NCBI GenBank assembly: GCA_964242215.1
Contig: CAXTCJ010000003.1
Location: forward strand, 1 to 64,000
Source of the DNA: LMUY01 sp964242215
GTDB lineage: Bacteria; Pseudomonadota; Alphaproteobacteria; Acetobacterales; Acetobacteraceae
Length of the DNA stretch: 64,000 nucleotides
Direction of reading: 5' to 3'
In this document: one piece after another, positions 16,535 to 25,386 of the stretch
How the letters are laid out: each line of letters begins with the position of its first letter
Position numbering within the stretch: position 1 is the stretch's first letter
The notes under the pieces: model-generated
Database searches by the model: none
Told to the model about the DNA's origin: nothing
Seen by the model: the letters and a program-made list of their open reading frames with translations, nothing else
Made by a program: the position numbers and the translations under genes

Positions 16535-17880
16535 GGCAAGGCTCCACTCCCGGCCTCGCCGGCCGGTTGGACTGGCGAGTGGAGCACCACCTCCACCCGC
16601 CGGTTCTGTTCGCGGCCCGCCGCCGTGCCGTTGCTCGCCAGCGGCTCGTTGTCGCTTCTGCCGGAGGGTTTGATGTTGCCGCCCGGCAGCGCGTCACGCA
16701 GCAGGTCCGACACGGCGGTGGCGCGGGCGAGCGACAGCTCCCAGTTGGACGGGAAGCGCAGCGTGTGGATCGGCTGGTTGTCGGTATGGCCCAGAACCGC
16801 GATCGGGCCGGACTGCCCGGTCAGCGCGTGGGTAATCTGTGCGATCACCGGCTTGAACTTGTCCTGCACTACGGCACTGCCGGAGGCGAACATGCCGGCG
16901 TTGTGGATCCGCACCATCAGGGTCTGCCCGTCGGCCACCACCTCCACCTGGCCCTTGTCGATTGGGCCCTGCAATGCCTTGCGCACGCTGTCCGCCACAC
17001 TGGCGTCGGGCTTGGGCAACGGCGCCGGCGCCACGACGGCCAACGTCGCCCGGCCATGCGGCGGTGCGTCGGTCAGCGCTTGCAGCGTCCGGTCGGAATC
17101 ACCGTTGATCAGGGTGGTGAACAGGACGAAGGCTGCGATGAGCATCGCCACCGCGACCGCCAGGATGGTCCACAGCGCGGTGGAGGAACGCAGCGGCCGG
17201 TGCCGCGCCTCGATCCCGCGCCAGTGCGGCGACAGCTCCCGCTCGAAATCGCCATATACCTGCCGCAGGGTGCGATACAGGCTTTCGCGGATACGGCTGA
17301 GTTCCAAGGCGCCCTGGTCGATCACCCGCAACCGGCCCTCGAAGCCGATCGAGAGGCACAGGTACATCAGCGCCAGCACGTCGCGGTTGGTACCCGGGTC
17401 CTTGTGCAGATGGGTGAGCAGGTCGAAGAACCGCTCGCCACCGGTTACGTCCACGTGGAAGGTGCTGACCAGGCTGTTGCTGGCCCAGGAGCTGTAGGCC
17501 CCCCAAGGCGTGTTCAGCACGATGTCGTCCAGCGTGGCGCATAGCGCGTAGTGGGCGGCGCGGGCCTGTTCCGGTGGCGTACCGGACGCCATGATGACGC
17601 GCTCGAAGCTCTTGATCTCCTCCACGGCGCGCGCGCGCAGGACCGCCACGTCCCGATTGTTGAGGCTGCCGCGCAGCCGCCGCGCCAGGTTCAGCAACTG
17701 CGCCGCCGCGCCGACGACGACGTTGAAGCTACTATTGGCGAGCAGCGCGAAATCGAAGGAGGGCGCCTGAACCGGCGCCGGCGCCATGGCGGCCGGTGCC
17801 GGTCGCGTGGTCTTGCGCTCCACCCCGCCCGGGGTCGGTTTGACGATCGTGGGTTCGTCATCCAGCGGCTCGTACGACAT
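16531..17880 (-). CDS. tssL: T6SS membrane protein TssL with OmpA/peptidoglycan-binding extension
   Basis: 449 residues from ATG 17880, just 2 bp after the tssK stop (a TTG at 17886 would add two residues). The short N-terminal tail contains DDEPTIVKPTPGG with Thr11. A DotU-type cytoplasmic domain (about 40-225) is followed by one transmembrane helix (about 234-258, ILAVAVAMLIAAFVLF) and a periplasmic OmpA-like domain (about 305-440; GHTDNQP, NWELSLARA, EQNRRVEVVL). The extension anchors the complex to peptidoglycan. In Agrobacterium a threonine in this tail is phosphorylated by PpkA and read by the FHA protein; Thr11 is the obvious counterpart here. Confidence 0.96.
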   Translation of the reverse strand: MSYEPLDDEPTIVKPTPGGVERKTTRPAPAAMAPAPVQAPSFDFALLANSSFNVVVGAAAQLLNLARRLRGSLNNRDVAVLRARAVEEIKSFERVIMASGTPPEQARAAHYALCATLDDIVLNTPWGAYSSWASNSLVSTFHVDVTGGERFFDLLTHLHKDPGTNRDVLALMYLCLSIGFEGRLRVIDQGALELSRIRESLYRTLRQVYGDFERELSPHWRGIEARHRPLRSSTALWTILAVAVAMLIAAFVLFTTLINGDSDRTLQALTDAPPHGRATLAVVAPAPLPKPDASVADSVRKALQGPIDKGQVEVVADGQTLMVRIHNAGMFASGSAVVQDKFKPVIAQITHALTGQSGPIAVLGHTDNQPIHTLRFPSNWELSLARATAVSDLLRDALPGGNIKPSGRSDNEPLASNGTAAGREQNRRVEVVLHSPVQPAGEAGSGALP

Positions 17881-17882
17881 CG

Positions 17883-19220
17883 TCAATCCCTGATCGCCCA
17901 GAGTTCCATCTCAAGCTGGGGGAACGACCCGGCCAAATGCAGCGCGATCGCTCCTGACGTCTCCAGCTGCTTCCAGAACGCCGCAGCCCGATCCAATTCG
18001 AAATACACAGATCCGGCGCGGTACGGCAGCTGCCGCGGCGCCACGGGCAGCGGCCGTACCGGGATGCCCGGGAGGGCCACGTTCACAAGTTGCGCAATCT
18101 GCTCGACGGGGCCGATCTTGATCTGGTTGGGGAACGCCCGCCGCAACTGCTCGGCCGGAATGTCCGCGCTCACCGCCAGTACGAAGGTCGATTGCAGCAG
18201 CAGTGCACGGTCCGCCACCACGCCGACCCGTACGCCGTGACGCCGCTCCTGCAAGGGGATCGACACCGCGGTTTGTTCCAGCACGCTGGACAGCGCCTGG
18301 CGCAGGTCGCTGAACACTGGGTTGAATGTCGCATACAGGTCGTCGTGCAGATAGGGTGGGAACTGGCTCGCGCGGCGGCTCTGGCTGGTATAGGTCGCGA
18401 GCTCGCCGGCCAACACCAGGCATTGGCGGTAGAACTCCTCCGGATGCAGCACCGCCGCCGATGCCAGGAGGTGGCGCAGCAACGGCTCGTTGCGGTTCAT
18501 GGTCTGCAGCAGCATGAAGTCGGCGATCTCGGCCGTGCCGCGCACCGACGGATCGGCGATGCGCGCAGAGATGGCTTCGGCCCGGTGGGTAATCAGCCCT
18601 TGCAACTCGGCCAGGAAGCCATTCAGCAGCGGCTGTGCGGCGCAATTCAGGCACGGCGCGATGAAACGCTCGTCCAGCACGACGGAGAGATCGGCACGAA
18701 CCTCCAGAACTCGCGCGATCGGCAACAGTGCAAAACCGGCAGTCGGCTTGCCTTCCAACACGAAGGCAAGCCGGGAGCGGCCGACCTCCAGCGTGGCGCT
18801 GGCGAAGCTGCCGCTATTGGCGTCCGGCGCGTCATAGGCGGTGCGGCGCAGCCGCGTCCCACTATCCTCCCGCCGTTCGGTCCCGGTCTCGAACGCGCCA
18901 TGTTGCCGCAGTGGGACCGTCAGGTAGACCAACGCCCCCCGATCGGTCCGCGTCAGCTCCAACGGTGGGGGCGGGTCGGTCTCGTCGGGCACGGAGAAGG
19001 TGGTGCCGTCCGGCATCGTGCCGCGACACGAGGCGAGTGCAAACTTGCCGATATTCAGCATGTCGCGGTCCAGACTGATCTCCGCCACGCCCCAGCGATG
19101 CGGTTGCAGGTCGCGTACGGCCGCCCGCACCATCGCCTCGGTCCAACGGTCGGCCTGCTGGAAGTGCTGCACCCGGAGGAACATTCCCTCGGTCCAGACA
19201 ATCCGGTTGGCGGACTGCAT
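17883..19220 (-). CDS. tssK: T6SS baseplate protein TssK
   Basis: 445 residues, typical of TssK, with the characteristic N-terminus IVWTEGMFLRVQHFQQADRW. TssK forms trimers that connect the TssEFG baseplate wedge to the TssJLM membrane complex. It lies between tssJ (37 bp upstream) and tssL (near-overlapping), matching the imp-type gene order. No anomalies are seen. Confidence 0.96.
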   Translation of the reverse strand: MQSANRIVWTEGMFLRVQHFQQADRWTEAMVRAAVRDLQPHRWGVAEISLDRDMLNIGKFALASCRGTMPDGTTFSVPDETDPPPPLELTRTDRGALVYLTVPLRQHGAFETGTERREDSGTRLRRTAYDAPDANSGSFASATLEVGRSRLAFVLEGKPTAGFALLPIARVLEVRADLSVVLDERFIAPCLNCAAQPLLNGFLAELQGLITHRAEAISARIADPSVRGTAEIADFMLLQTMNRNEPLLRHLLASAAVLHPEEFYRQCLVLAGELATYTSQSRRASQFPPYLHDDLYATFNPVFSDLRQALSSVLEQTAVSIPLQERRHGVRVGVVADRALLLQSTFVLAVSADIPAEQLRRAFPNQIKIGPVEQIAQLVNVALPGIPVRPLPVAPRQLPYRAGSVYFELDRAAAFWKQLETSGAIALHLAGSFPQLEMELWAIRD

Positions 19221-19257
19221 CAGCGCGGCAGACGCGGCGTGCGGGAAAGGATCGGCC

Positions 19258-19692
19258 TCACTTGGGCGCCAGCGTGACGCGATCCGCGGCCAGGGTAAGT
19301 TGCAGGTTACCGCGCATGGCCGTCACGGCGCGCCACGTTGCGCTGTCGATGTTGCGATAGGCGACGGCGACGCCGACGTATTTCGCGTCGGGCTTGCTCT
19401 GCAGGTCCACGACCCGGCTCTCGCTCGGGTGCAGGATGACTTCGTCGCGGCCCACCAAGTCGCTGCCGAGCACCGTCGCCTCATGGTCCGAAAGTTGGAA
19501 ATAGTCGGCGTTGATGAACTTTTCGGGCGCCCGCAGAAGATAGAGCCGCACCTGGGCCGGAAAGGCGCTTCCGCTCGGGTCTGGGTTCAGGTCAGCCGCG
19601 GCTGTGGCATGGACGTGAACCGTCGCCGGCCCGCCACCGCAGGCAGCGAGGGGCAGGACGGCCAGGAGGGCGAGGGTGAACGCGCGTGGCAT
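19258..19692 (-). CDS. tssJ: T6SS outer-membrane lipoprotein TssJ
   Basis: 144 residues from ATG 19692. The lipoprotein signal MPRAFTLALLAVLPLAAC has a clear LAAC lipobox with Cys18. The remainder forms a compact beta-sandwich domain with VRLYLLRAPEKFINADYFQL and DLVGRDEVILHPSESR, typical of TssJ. It anchors TssM to the outer membrane. The frame is open farther upstream, but the signal peptide fixes the start. The gene lies between tagH and tssK. Agrobacterium is described as lacking a recognisable tssJ, so its presence here is a difference from that model. Confidence 0.92.
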   Translation of the reverse strand: MPRAFTLALLAVLPLAACGGGPATVHVHATAAADLNPDPSGSAFPAQVRLYLLRAPEKFINADYFQLSDHEATVLGSDLVGRDEVILHPSESRVVDLQSKPDAKYVGVAVAYRNIDSATWRAVTAMRGNLQLTLAADRVTLAPK

Positions 19693-19730
19693 GGTGGTCC
19701 TTTTGAAAACCGCTCGGGGCGAGGTGGCCG

Positions 19731-21173
19731 TCAGCCACCCCGGCGCAAGGTATTGGTGTAGGCCGCGGCAACCGGCGCCAGCAGGGACCCACCGGTGTTG
19801 GCGGCACCACTGTTCTGCAGCGCCGCATACCGAGCGGAATACACCGCCCAGCACCGGGCTTCGCGGGCATAGGGCAGCACGCCGCCGATGCCGCCCTCGT
19901 TGCGCACATGGCCGTCGATCGTCTCCGGATCGAGTTGCGTCGTCATCTCCGCGAACACGGTGTTGAGGGCGCCGATCAAGGCGAGTTCGTGCCGCTTCAG
20001 GTCGTCCATGCTGCGCCGCATCGCCTCTGCGCCAGGCATGAACCCGACTGGCGGCTGCCCCACCATGGCCGCGAGGCAACGCTGCACGTCCGGTGCGAAC
20101 TTCATCGGATTATTGTCGGCGGCCTGGATCACGGTCTGGTCGGCGCGCAACTCGGACTTGACCATCGCACGCGTGGCAAGGATCTCTCGTACCCCCTCCA
20201 CCGCAGCGCGCACCAACGCCCCCGCCTCGTGGAAGATCGTCTCCAACTCGGCGCCGGCAAGGCTCTCGGGCGGCAAGCCGGACCCGGCCAGGAAAGCGGC
20301 GATGAGGCGGGCGGATTGCGCGTCGGCCGTGCCAGACGAAGCGGCCGGGGCAACCCCGTTCCGCCAAGCCTGGCGCGGCTCGTGCGCCGGCAACGAAGCG
20401 TCTGCGGGCTCGGCCGCCGAGGTGCTGGAGAGCGTGGGCCGTGACAGCGCCGCGTCGACCGGCAGCACGGCCAGGTCGGCGCCCTCGAGCGGATCCGAGT
20501 CGTTCCAGTCGGTCGGCAAAACGGCCTGGGCGGTCGGCAACCGGATCAGCGTCGCGGTGGCATCGCCATGTTCCGAGGCCTGGATGAACGGCAGCGGTGC
20601 CTCGTCCAACGGGCTCGGCGCGTGCCGCAGGCCGGTCGCGGCGTAGTCGTTCGGGTCGGGCGGGGCTTCCCAGCCTTGCGGCGCCGGGCGCAGGCCGGGT
20701 CCAAACTTCCCGCCGGGAATACTCTCCAACCAGGGCGTCTCTTGCGGCGGAACGATCGGTGACCCCGGGGTGTGCACCGTCCCGGAATACGGCTGCGCCG
20801 ACTCGGGCAGCAGCGGCGGCAAACTTGCCGCAATCGCGTTGGGTGGCGTGGCGAACGGTGCGTCCACCATCGTCGCGGTGATGCGGAACGGCCCCACGAC
20901 GATCACGTCGCCCTCGGCCAGCACGTGGGAGTGGCCGCGGCCGAGCGGCTGCACCTCCGTATTGAGGAAGACGCCGTTGGTGCTCGTATCGGTCAGCAGG
21001 AAACCGTCGTCAGACCGGTCGACCCGGCAATGCTGCTTCGAGATCGTGCGATCCGGATCGCTGACCACCCAACCGTTCTCGGGGCCGCGGCCAATGGTCA
21101 GCGTTCCCTGGTCGAGCGTCCGCACCTCGTCGGGACTGCCGGCGGCGGCAGCGAGGTGAAGCGTCAGAATCAT
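19731..21173 (-). CDS. tagH: T6SS FHA-domain protein TagH (Fha)
   Basis: 480 residues. Residues about 20-95 are an FHA domain (TIGRGPENGWVVSD, ISKQHCRV, LTDTSTNGVFLN) that binds phosphothreonine. A Pro/Ala-rich linker (about 105-260) precedes a conserved C-terminal helical domain (from about 280) typical of T6SS TagH. In Agrobacterium and Pseudomonas systems Fha reads the PpkA-generated phosphothreonine and promotes assembly. The start overlaps the tssG stop as ATGA and the gene is followed 38 bp later by tssJ. Confidence 0.93.
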   Translation of the reverse strand: MILTLHLAAAAGSPDEVRTLDQGTLTIGRGPENGWVVSDPDRTISKQHCRVDRSDDGFLLTDTSTNGVFLNTEVQPLGRGHSHVLAEGDVIVVGPFRITATMVDAPFATPPNAIAASLPPLLPESAQPYSGTVHTPGSPIVPPQETPWLESIPGGKFGPGLRPAPQGWEAPPDPNDYAATGLRHAPSPLDEAPLPFIQASEHGDATATLIRLPTAQAVLPTDWNDSDPLEGADLAVLPVDAALSRPTLSSTSAAEPADASLPAHEPRQAWRNGVAPAASSGTADAQSARLIAAFLAGSGLPPESLAGAELETIFHEAGALVRAAVEGVREILATRAMVKSELRADQTVIQAADNNPMKFAPDVQRCLAAMVGQPPVGFMPGAEAMRRSMDDLKRHELALIGALNTVFAEMTTQLDPETIDGHVRNEGGIGGVLPYAREARCWAVYSARYAALQNSGAANTGGSLLAPVAAAYTNTLRRGG

Positions 21174-22270
21174 GTCCAGTCCTTTGTCGCGAGTGGTGGG
21201 AGGCGGTCAAGGTCCAGGATGATGTCAGTCTTGTCTTCCAAGGCGGGGAGGCCCTTCGCCCATGTGTTCCAGCCGAGTTGCGCTGCTGCCGCGCCATCGC
21301 CGAGGCCAAGCTGCAGGTCCGGCACGTCCTCCCGCCGCAGGATCACCTGCACATCGAAGGCGAGATCTGGCCCGGCGTACGAGCGCACGAGGTCGGCCAG
21401 CTGGTGCAGCAAGGAGCGGGTCGGCATTAGTGCCAGCAGGTCCCGTCGGCCGACCGGCCCCACCACGATGCGGAACGCCGCCTGCGGGTCCCAGACCTTC
21501 CCCCCCGCCACCGCGTCCACGCCCAGCCGGGTGAACGGGGCCGCGATGCCGCCGATGGGCAAGGCGGTCTGCTCCGCCGGGTCGATCGGAAGCCAGCGGC
21601 CGCTAAATTGCTCCACCCGGACGGGTAGCCCGAGGTAGTCGGCCAGCATCGACTCCAATGCCACGGCCGGGCGCGTCCGGGCGCCGAACAACCCGGCATA
21701 ATACAGCACCACCTCGTCGGCGATCGCCATTCGCCCGCCCAAATGCGGCGTGCCGAACCCGGTGACCGCCAACATGGCCCGGCTGACCGGGTCGGTGCCG
21801 ATGCCAGTCGGACTGTTTGTTCCGACCGGCGGGGTGACGCTGCGCTGCACCAGGAGGCCGAGGCGATATTTCTCGGCCGCGCGCAGAAACAAGCTGGTCA
21901 GGCGGTGGTTGAACAGGTCGAGGAACGCGGAGACCGATCGGTTGCGCAAGCGGTCCGCCCGCGCCACCAGTTCGGAATAGGCTTGAGGCAGCACCCCCAT
22001 CGGCCCGGTAAGCCCAAGGAAGGCCGAGCGAACGGTGGCTCTTGCCCCTGCCTCGTGCCGGACGGCGGCAATCGGGGCGGGCGCGAAGGCCAGGCCTTGC
22101 TGCGCGCTGATCCGCACCGGCTCGGCATCCGGAGGCGCGCCGGTGCCCAACCGCACGGAGCCGAGTTCGACCAAGCGCAAGGCATGCAATGCCTCGAAGC
22201 GGTGTGGCGCCGCCGTCAACCGGTCCTGCACCGTGCGGCGCGTCGCACCGGGGACGCGGGGCGGGCTCAT
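21170..22270 (-). CDS. tssG: T6SS baseplate protein TssG
   Basis: 366 residues from ATG 22270, overlapping the tssF stop as ATGA; the longer open frame upstream is antisense-like noise inside tssF. Features include FEALHALRLVE near the N-terminus, AFLGLTGPMGVLPQAYSELV and FLDLFNHRLTSLFLRAAEKYR, conserved in TssG. With TssF, TssE and TssK it forms the baseplate wedge. Confidence 0.95.
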   Translation of the reverse strand: MSPPRVPGATRRTVQDRLTAAPHRFEALHALRLVELGSVRLGTGAPPDAEPVRISAQQGLAFAPAPIAAVRHEAGARATVRSAFLGLTGPMGVLPQAYSELVARADRLRNRSVSAFLDLFNHRLTSLFLRAAEKYRLGLLVQRSVTPPVGTNSPTGIGTDPVSRAMLAVTGFGTPHLGGRMAIADEVVLYYAGLFGARTRPAVALESMLADYLGLPVRVEQFSGRWLPIDPAEQTALPIGGIAAPFTRLGVDAVAGGKVWDPQAAFRIVVGPVGRRDLLALMPTRSLLHQLADLVRSYAGPDLAFDVQVILRREDVPDLQLGLGDGAAAAQLGWNTWAKGLPALEDKTDIILDLDRLPPLATKDWT

Positions 22271-24081
22271 AGCAGCGGTCGGGCGCCAGCCCGCGGGGCG
22301 AAGCTGCGGATCGGCGCCTCCCGCCCATGCAGGCGCAGATGCAGGCGCGTATAGGTGTTGATGCTCGCGTACAGGCCCAGGAAACGGTCCAGGACCGTGC
22401 CAAACAGGAAGGCGCCGCTTCCCTCCAGCCGCGCCGGATCGATCTCCAGCGCGACCTCCATGCCTCGAGCGATGGCACCGCTGCCGGGCATGCGGGCGGT
22501 GCCGCGCTGCGAATGGATGCTGCGGATCGAGCCGATGATGGCCTGCGTTTCCGGAACGTCGCGCACATCGTTCAGGCGCAGGATGGCGCGCAACGCCTCC
22601 GCGCCTTCTGACCCGTCCGACAAAGAAAGATGGTTGAGCGAGAGCTGCGAGATCAGTCGCCAGCCCGAGCGGACGCCGTGCGGCGGCCGGAGCGTCGGTG
22701 TGGGCGGCGTGATGCACTGAACCAAGGTGATCTCCGCCGCCCCTTCCACCATCGCGATCTGCGGACGTGCGCCGCCATAGGGCAGCAGCCGTGGCAGATC
22801 GCGGTTCAGGCACGTGGTCTCGACCGTCAGGATGCCATCGGTGGGAGACGCCGGGCCGAGTTCGCTGTCGACGATCGAGAGCGTGACGTCGGTGCTGCCA
22901 TCCGCCTCTGTCAGCCGGCGGCGCTGCGGTGTGAAGAACAGCGTCTGCTGCGCCGGGGCGGCGGCATGGTGGGAGGCAAAGAACGGCAGCACTGCGCGCT
23001 GCTCGCGCCCGGCCTCCCGCATCACCACCCGGTCGACGGAGAACACCTCGCGCGTGGCATGGCGGCGCGAGTCGGGCACGACAGTATACTCGGCTGCTTC
23101 GTGGGTGAGCGCGATGGGTTCGGCCCGCTGCGCGAACAGGTTCACGATCGGCGTGCAGCCAAGCGCGAAGCTGTCGGCGCCCACCGCACGCTCCAGCGTG
23201 GGCACGGCGCGGTCGAAATAGAAGAACAGCTCGATCCGCTGCCCTGCCTCCCGCAACGTTTTCCCACTGAGCCCGGCCACGTCGATGAACATGAACTTGG
23301 CCGGAAAGCCTAAGAACTCACCGAGCAGCCGGTAACCGATGAAGGATCGCGGCGAGTATGGCAGCAACGCCTCCTCCTCCGCGAACCCGGCCGGGCTGAC
23401 GGCGGCGGGTCCGAGGAAGACGGCCTGGGGGTCTTCCGGATGGTCCGCCACCGCCACCGCGACCAGGTTGTTGCACAACAACTCGTATAGGGCGGAGGCA
23501 TGTTGCGGCAGCCCGCGAAGGAAGAACCGCAACCGATCCACGCCTAGCCGAGAGAAGCTCTGTGCCGGGGACAGGCATTCCAGCACGAGGCGCAGCGAAC
23601 TGGCGGCGGCATCGGTGCGCGGTCCGTGCGGGGCAACCAGCGGGCGGGCGCCGAGCGTAGCGCTGACCACGCGGACCGGCCAAAGGTCGACCGCCTGCGT
23701 CGTCCGGTAGCGACAAGCCTCGCCGGCGATGGGCTCCATCTCCAACGCCGTGCCGCGCTCGATGTGGAATGCACCGTCCAACTCCGGCACCGGCGCAAAG
23801 GAGGCGATGGCGGCGGACGGGAACGGGGCCAGCAGATGCGGGTAGAGGGCACCGAGCAGCGAGTCTGTCAACTCGGGGAACTCGTCATCCAGCTTCTGCC
23901 GGATGCGCGCGGCAATCAGGGCGACACCTTCGATCAGCCGGGCGACGTGCGGGTCGTCGACGGCATCGGCGCTCAGCCGCAGCCGACCCGCGATCTTTGG
24001 GTGGGCGTCGGCGAAGCTGCCGGCCAAGGTGCGGAGATAGGCCAGCTCCTGATCGTACAGCGGCAGGAGCTGGTCAGACAT
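22267..24081 (-). CDS. tssF: T6SS baseplate protein TssF
   Basis: 604 residues, standard length, starting LLPLYDQELAYLRTLAGSFA and containing DPHVARLIEGVALIAARIRQKLDDEFPELTD in two adjacent runs, both hallmark TssF stretches. TssF (two copies per wedge) with TssG forms the core of the baseplate. Its start overlaps the end of tssE by 8 bases, and its stop overlaps tssG. Confidence 0.96.
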   Translation of the reverse strand: MSDQLLPLYDQELAYLRTLAGSFADAHPKIAGRLRLSADAVDDPHVARLIEGVALIAARIRQKLDDEFPELTDSLLGALYPHLLAPFPSAAIASFAPVPELDGAFHIERGTALEMEPIAGEACRYRTTQAVDLWPVRVVSATLGARPLVAPHGPRTDAAASSLRLVLECLSPAQSFSRLGVDRLRFFLRGLPQHASALYELLCNNLVAVAVADHPEDPQAVFLGPAAVSPAGFAEEEALLPYSPRSFIGYRLLGEFLGFPAKFMFIDVAGLSGKTLREAGQRIELFFYFDRAVPTLERAVGADSFALGCTPIVNLFAQRAEPIALTHEAAEYTVVPDSRRHATREVFSVDRVVMREAGREQRAVLPFFASHHAAAPAQQTLFFTPQRRRLTEADGSTDVTLSIVDSELGPASPTDGILTVETTCLNRDLPRLLPYGGARPQIAMVEGAAEITLVQCITPPTPTLRPPHGVRSGWRLISQLSLNHLSLSDGSEGAEALRAILRLNDVRDVPETQAIIGSIRSIHSQRGTARMPGSGAIARGMEVALEIDPARLEGSGAFLFGTVLDRFLGLYASINTYTRLHLRLHGREAPIRSFAPRAGARPLL

Positions 24082-24571
24082 AGCTCGCCTCGGCGACCGA
24101 GAAGCGCAGTGTGGTCGGGTTGACGGAGGAGGTGAACAGGACGGGGACGGTGGAGTCCTCCAGCAGGATCGTGGCCTCGATCCGCAGGCGAAGCACCCGC
24201 TCGGACGATGCGCGCGGATCGAGCACGCTGACGGCTACGTTATGCAGTCGCGGTTCGCAGGCGTGCACCGTGGCTTCCAGGCGGCCGGCGAAGGTGCGGC
24301 GCTGCTCCACCGTTGTCATATTGGCACCGATGAAGTCCGACACGCCGAATGACAGCAGGGAACGCCGCAGTTGCGGCAGCCCGGCCGGCGGCGTGGTCGC
24401 GCAGCACCGCGTGTTGAGCAGCCACTCGAGGTCGCGGCGCAGGCTCGCCAGCGCGTCACGCATCTGCGCCTGCCGGGTCCGCGGCACATCGATCGACAGG
24501 TCGGGCGCGTCGTCCAGCAACCGGTCGAGAATCGAAGGTGCGGCGAGCGGGACAGCCGGCGACGTAGTCAC
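24074..24571 (-). CDS. tssE: T6SS baseplate protein TssE (gp25-like)
   Basis: 165 residues from GTG 24571, which overlaps the tagJ stop as GTGA; the open frame extends upstream to 24925 but lies within tagJ. The protein shows the gp25/TssE pattern: SILDRLLDDAP, LRRDLEWLLNTR, LRRSLLSFGVSDF and a C-terminal LRLRIEATILL. TssE joins the baseplate to the sheath. The coupling tagJ-tssE-tssF is tight throughout. Confidence 0.93.
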   Translation of the reverse strand: MTTSPAVPLAAPSILDRLLDDAPDLSIDVPRTRQAQMRDALASLRRDLEWLLNTRCCATTPPAGLPQLRRSLLSFGVSDFIGANMTTVEQRRTFAGRLEATVHACEPRLHNVAVSVLDPRASSERVLRLRIEATILLEDSTVPVLFTSSVNPTTLRFSVAEASYV

Positions 24572-25386
24572 GGCAGACCGAATCGCACGTCGCTGAGCTC
24601 GAGCAGGGGCTTGGCCTCGTCGCCGACCAACCAGACCCGCTGACCCAACCCCAACACGGCGCCGCCGGGCGCGTCCCGCCAATCCGTGCGGCGGGACAGC
24701 CGATGATCCTCCTCGACCGTGCCCATGCCGTCGCGAGGGACGACGTACTGCGCCGGAATCACCACGTCCGCCGAACGGCCGTCGCGCAGGGTCATACGGA
24801 CGTCGCGCCACAGCAGGTCGATCGGACGGGCCACGGGGCTGAACTCCAGGCTCTCGACCGTCGCAAGATCCACCCAGAGATAGTTGCCATCCTGCGTCAG
24901 CACGTCGAGGAACCAAGCGCAGCAATCGTCCGCGTCACGCAGATCGTCGAATGGCACGCCATCAGCGGTGCCGCTCGGGCGGGCTCGCGCCGCCTCCGCC
25001 GCCTCCAGCAGCGGCGCGATTTCCGCTGCGTCGCCACCCGCCATCGCGATGGCCAACCGCAAGGCCGCCCGTTGCGCGGGCCCGGGTTCGGCGACCAATT
25101 GCGGGACGGCGGCATCCTTGAACCACGCCTCGCGAGCGATCGCCGCCTGGATCAGGTGACGCATGCGGGCGATCGCGATCGGGCGGTCGACGGTCTGCTG
25201 CGCGAGCACCGCCATCTGCGCCTCTGCCCGTTCCAGGGCTCCGGCCAGGCAGAGCAGCTCGGCCAGATTAGTCCGCGCGGCACTGTCGGATGGCGCCGTG
25301 CGCACCCGCTCCGTGGCGGCAAGCAGCGCATCCGCCAGCCGGCCATTCTCGAGCAGGGCTGCCAAGCCACTCTCCGCTCCGGCCAT
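24568..25386 (-). CDS. tagJ: T6SS accessory protein TagJ (ImpE)
   Basis: 272 residues from ATG 25386, sharing bases with the tssC2 stop (TGATG). The N-terminal half is alpha-helical TPR-like (GRLADALLAATERVR, RTNLAELLCLAGALERAEAQ), and the C-terminal half has the ImpE signature (DGVPFDDLRDADD, GNYLWVDLATVESLEF, RPIDLLWRDVRMTLRDG). TagJ binds TssB and modulates ClpV-driven sheath recycling in other systems. Its place directly after the sheath genes agrees with that. Confidence 0.9.
   Translation of the reverse strand: MAGAESGLAALLENGRLADALLAATERVRTAPSDSAARTNLAELLCLAGALERAEAQMAVLAQQTVDRPIAIARMRHLIQAAIAREAWFKDAAVPQLVAEPGPAQRAALRLAIAMAGGDAAEIAPLLEAAEAARARPSGTADGVPFDDLRDADDCCAWFLDVLTQDGNYLWVDLATVESLEFSPVARPIDLLWRDVRMTLRDGRSADVVIPAQYVVPRDGMGTVEEDHRLSRRTDWRDAPGGAVLGLGQRVWLVGDEAKPLLELSDVRFGLP

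Noticed and set aside
16567..19277. Long plus-strand frames opposite tssL and tssK
   Set aside because: Both lie entirely antisense to clear T6SS genes and show Arg/Gln/His-rich shadow composition.
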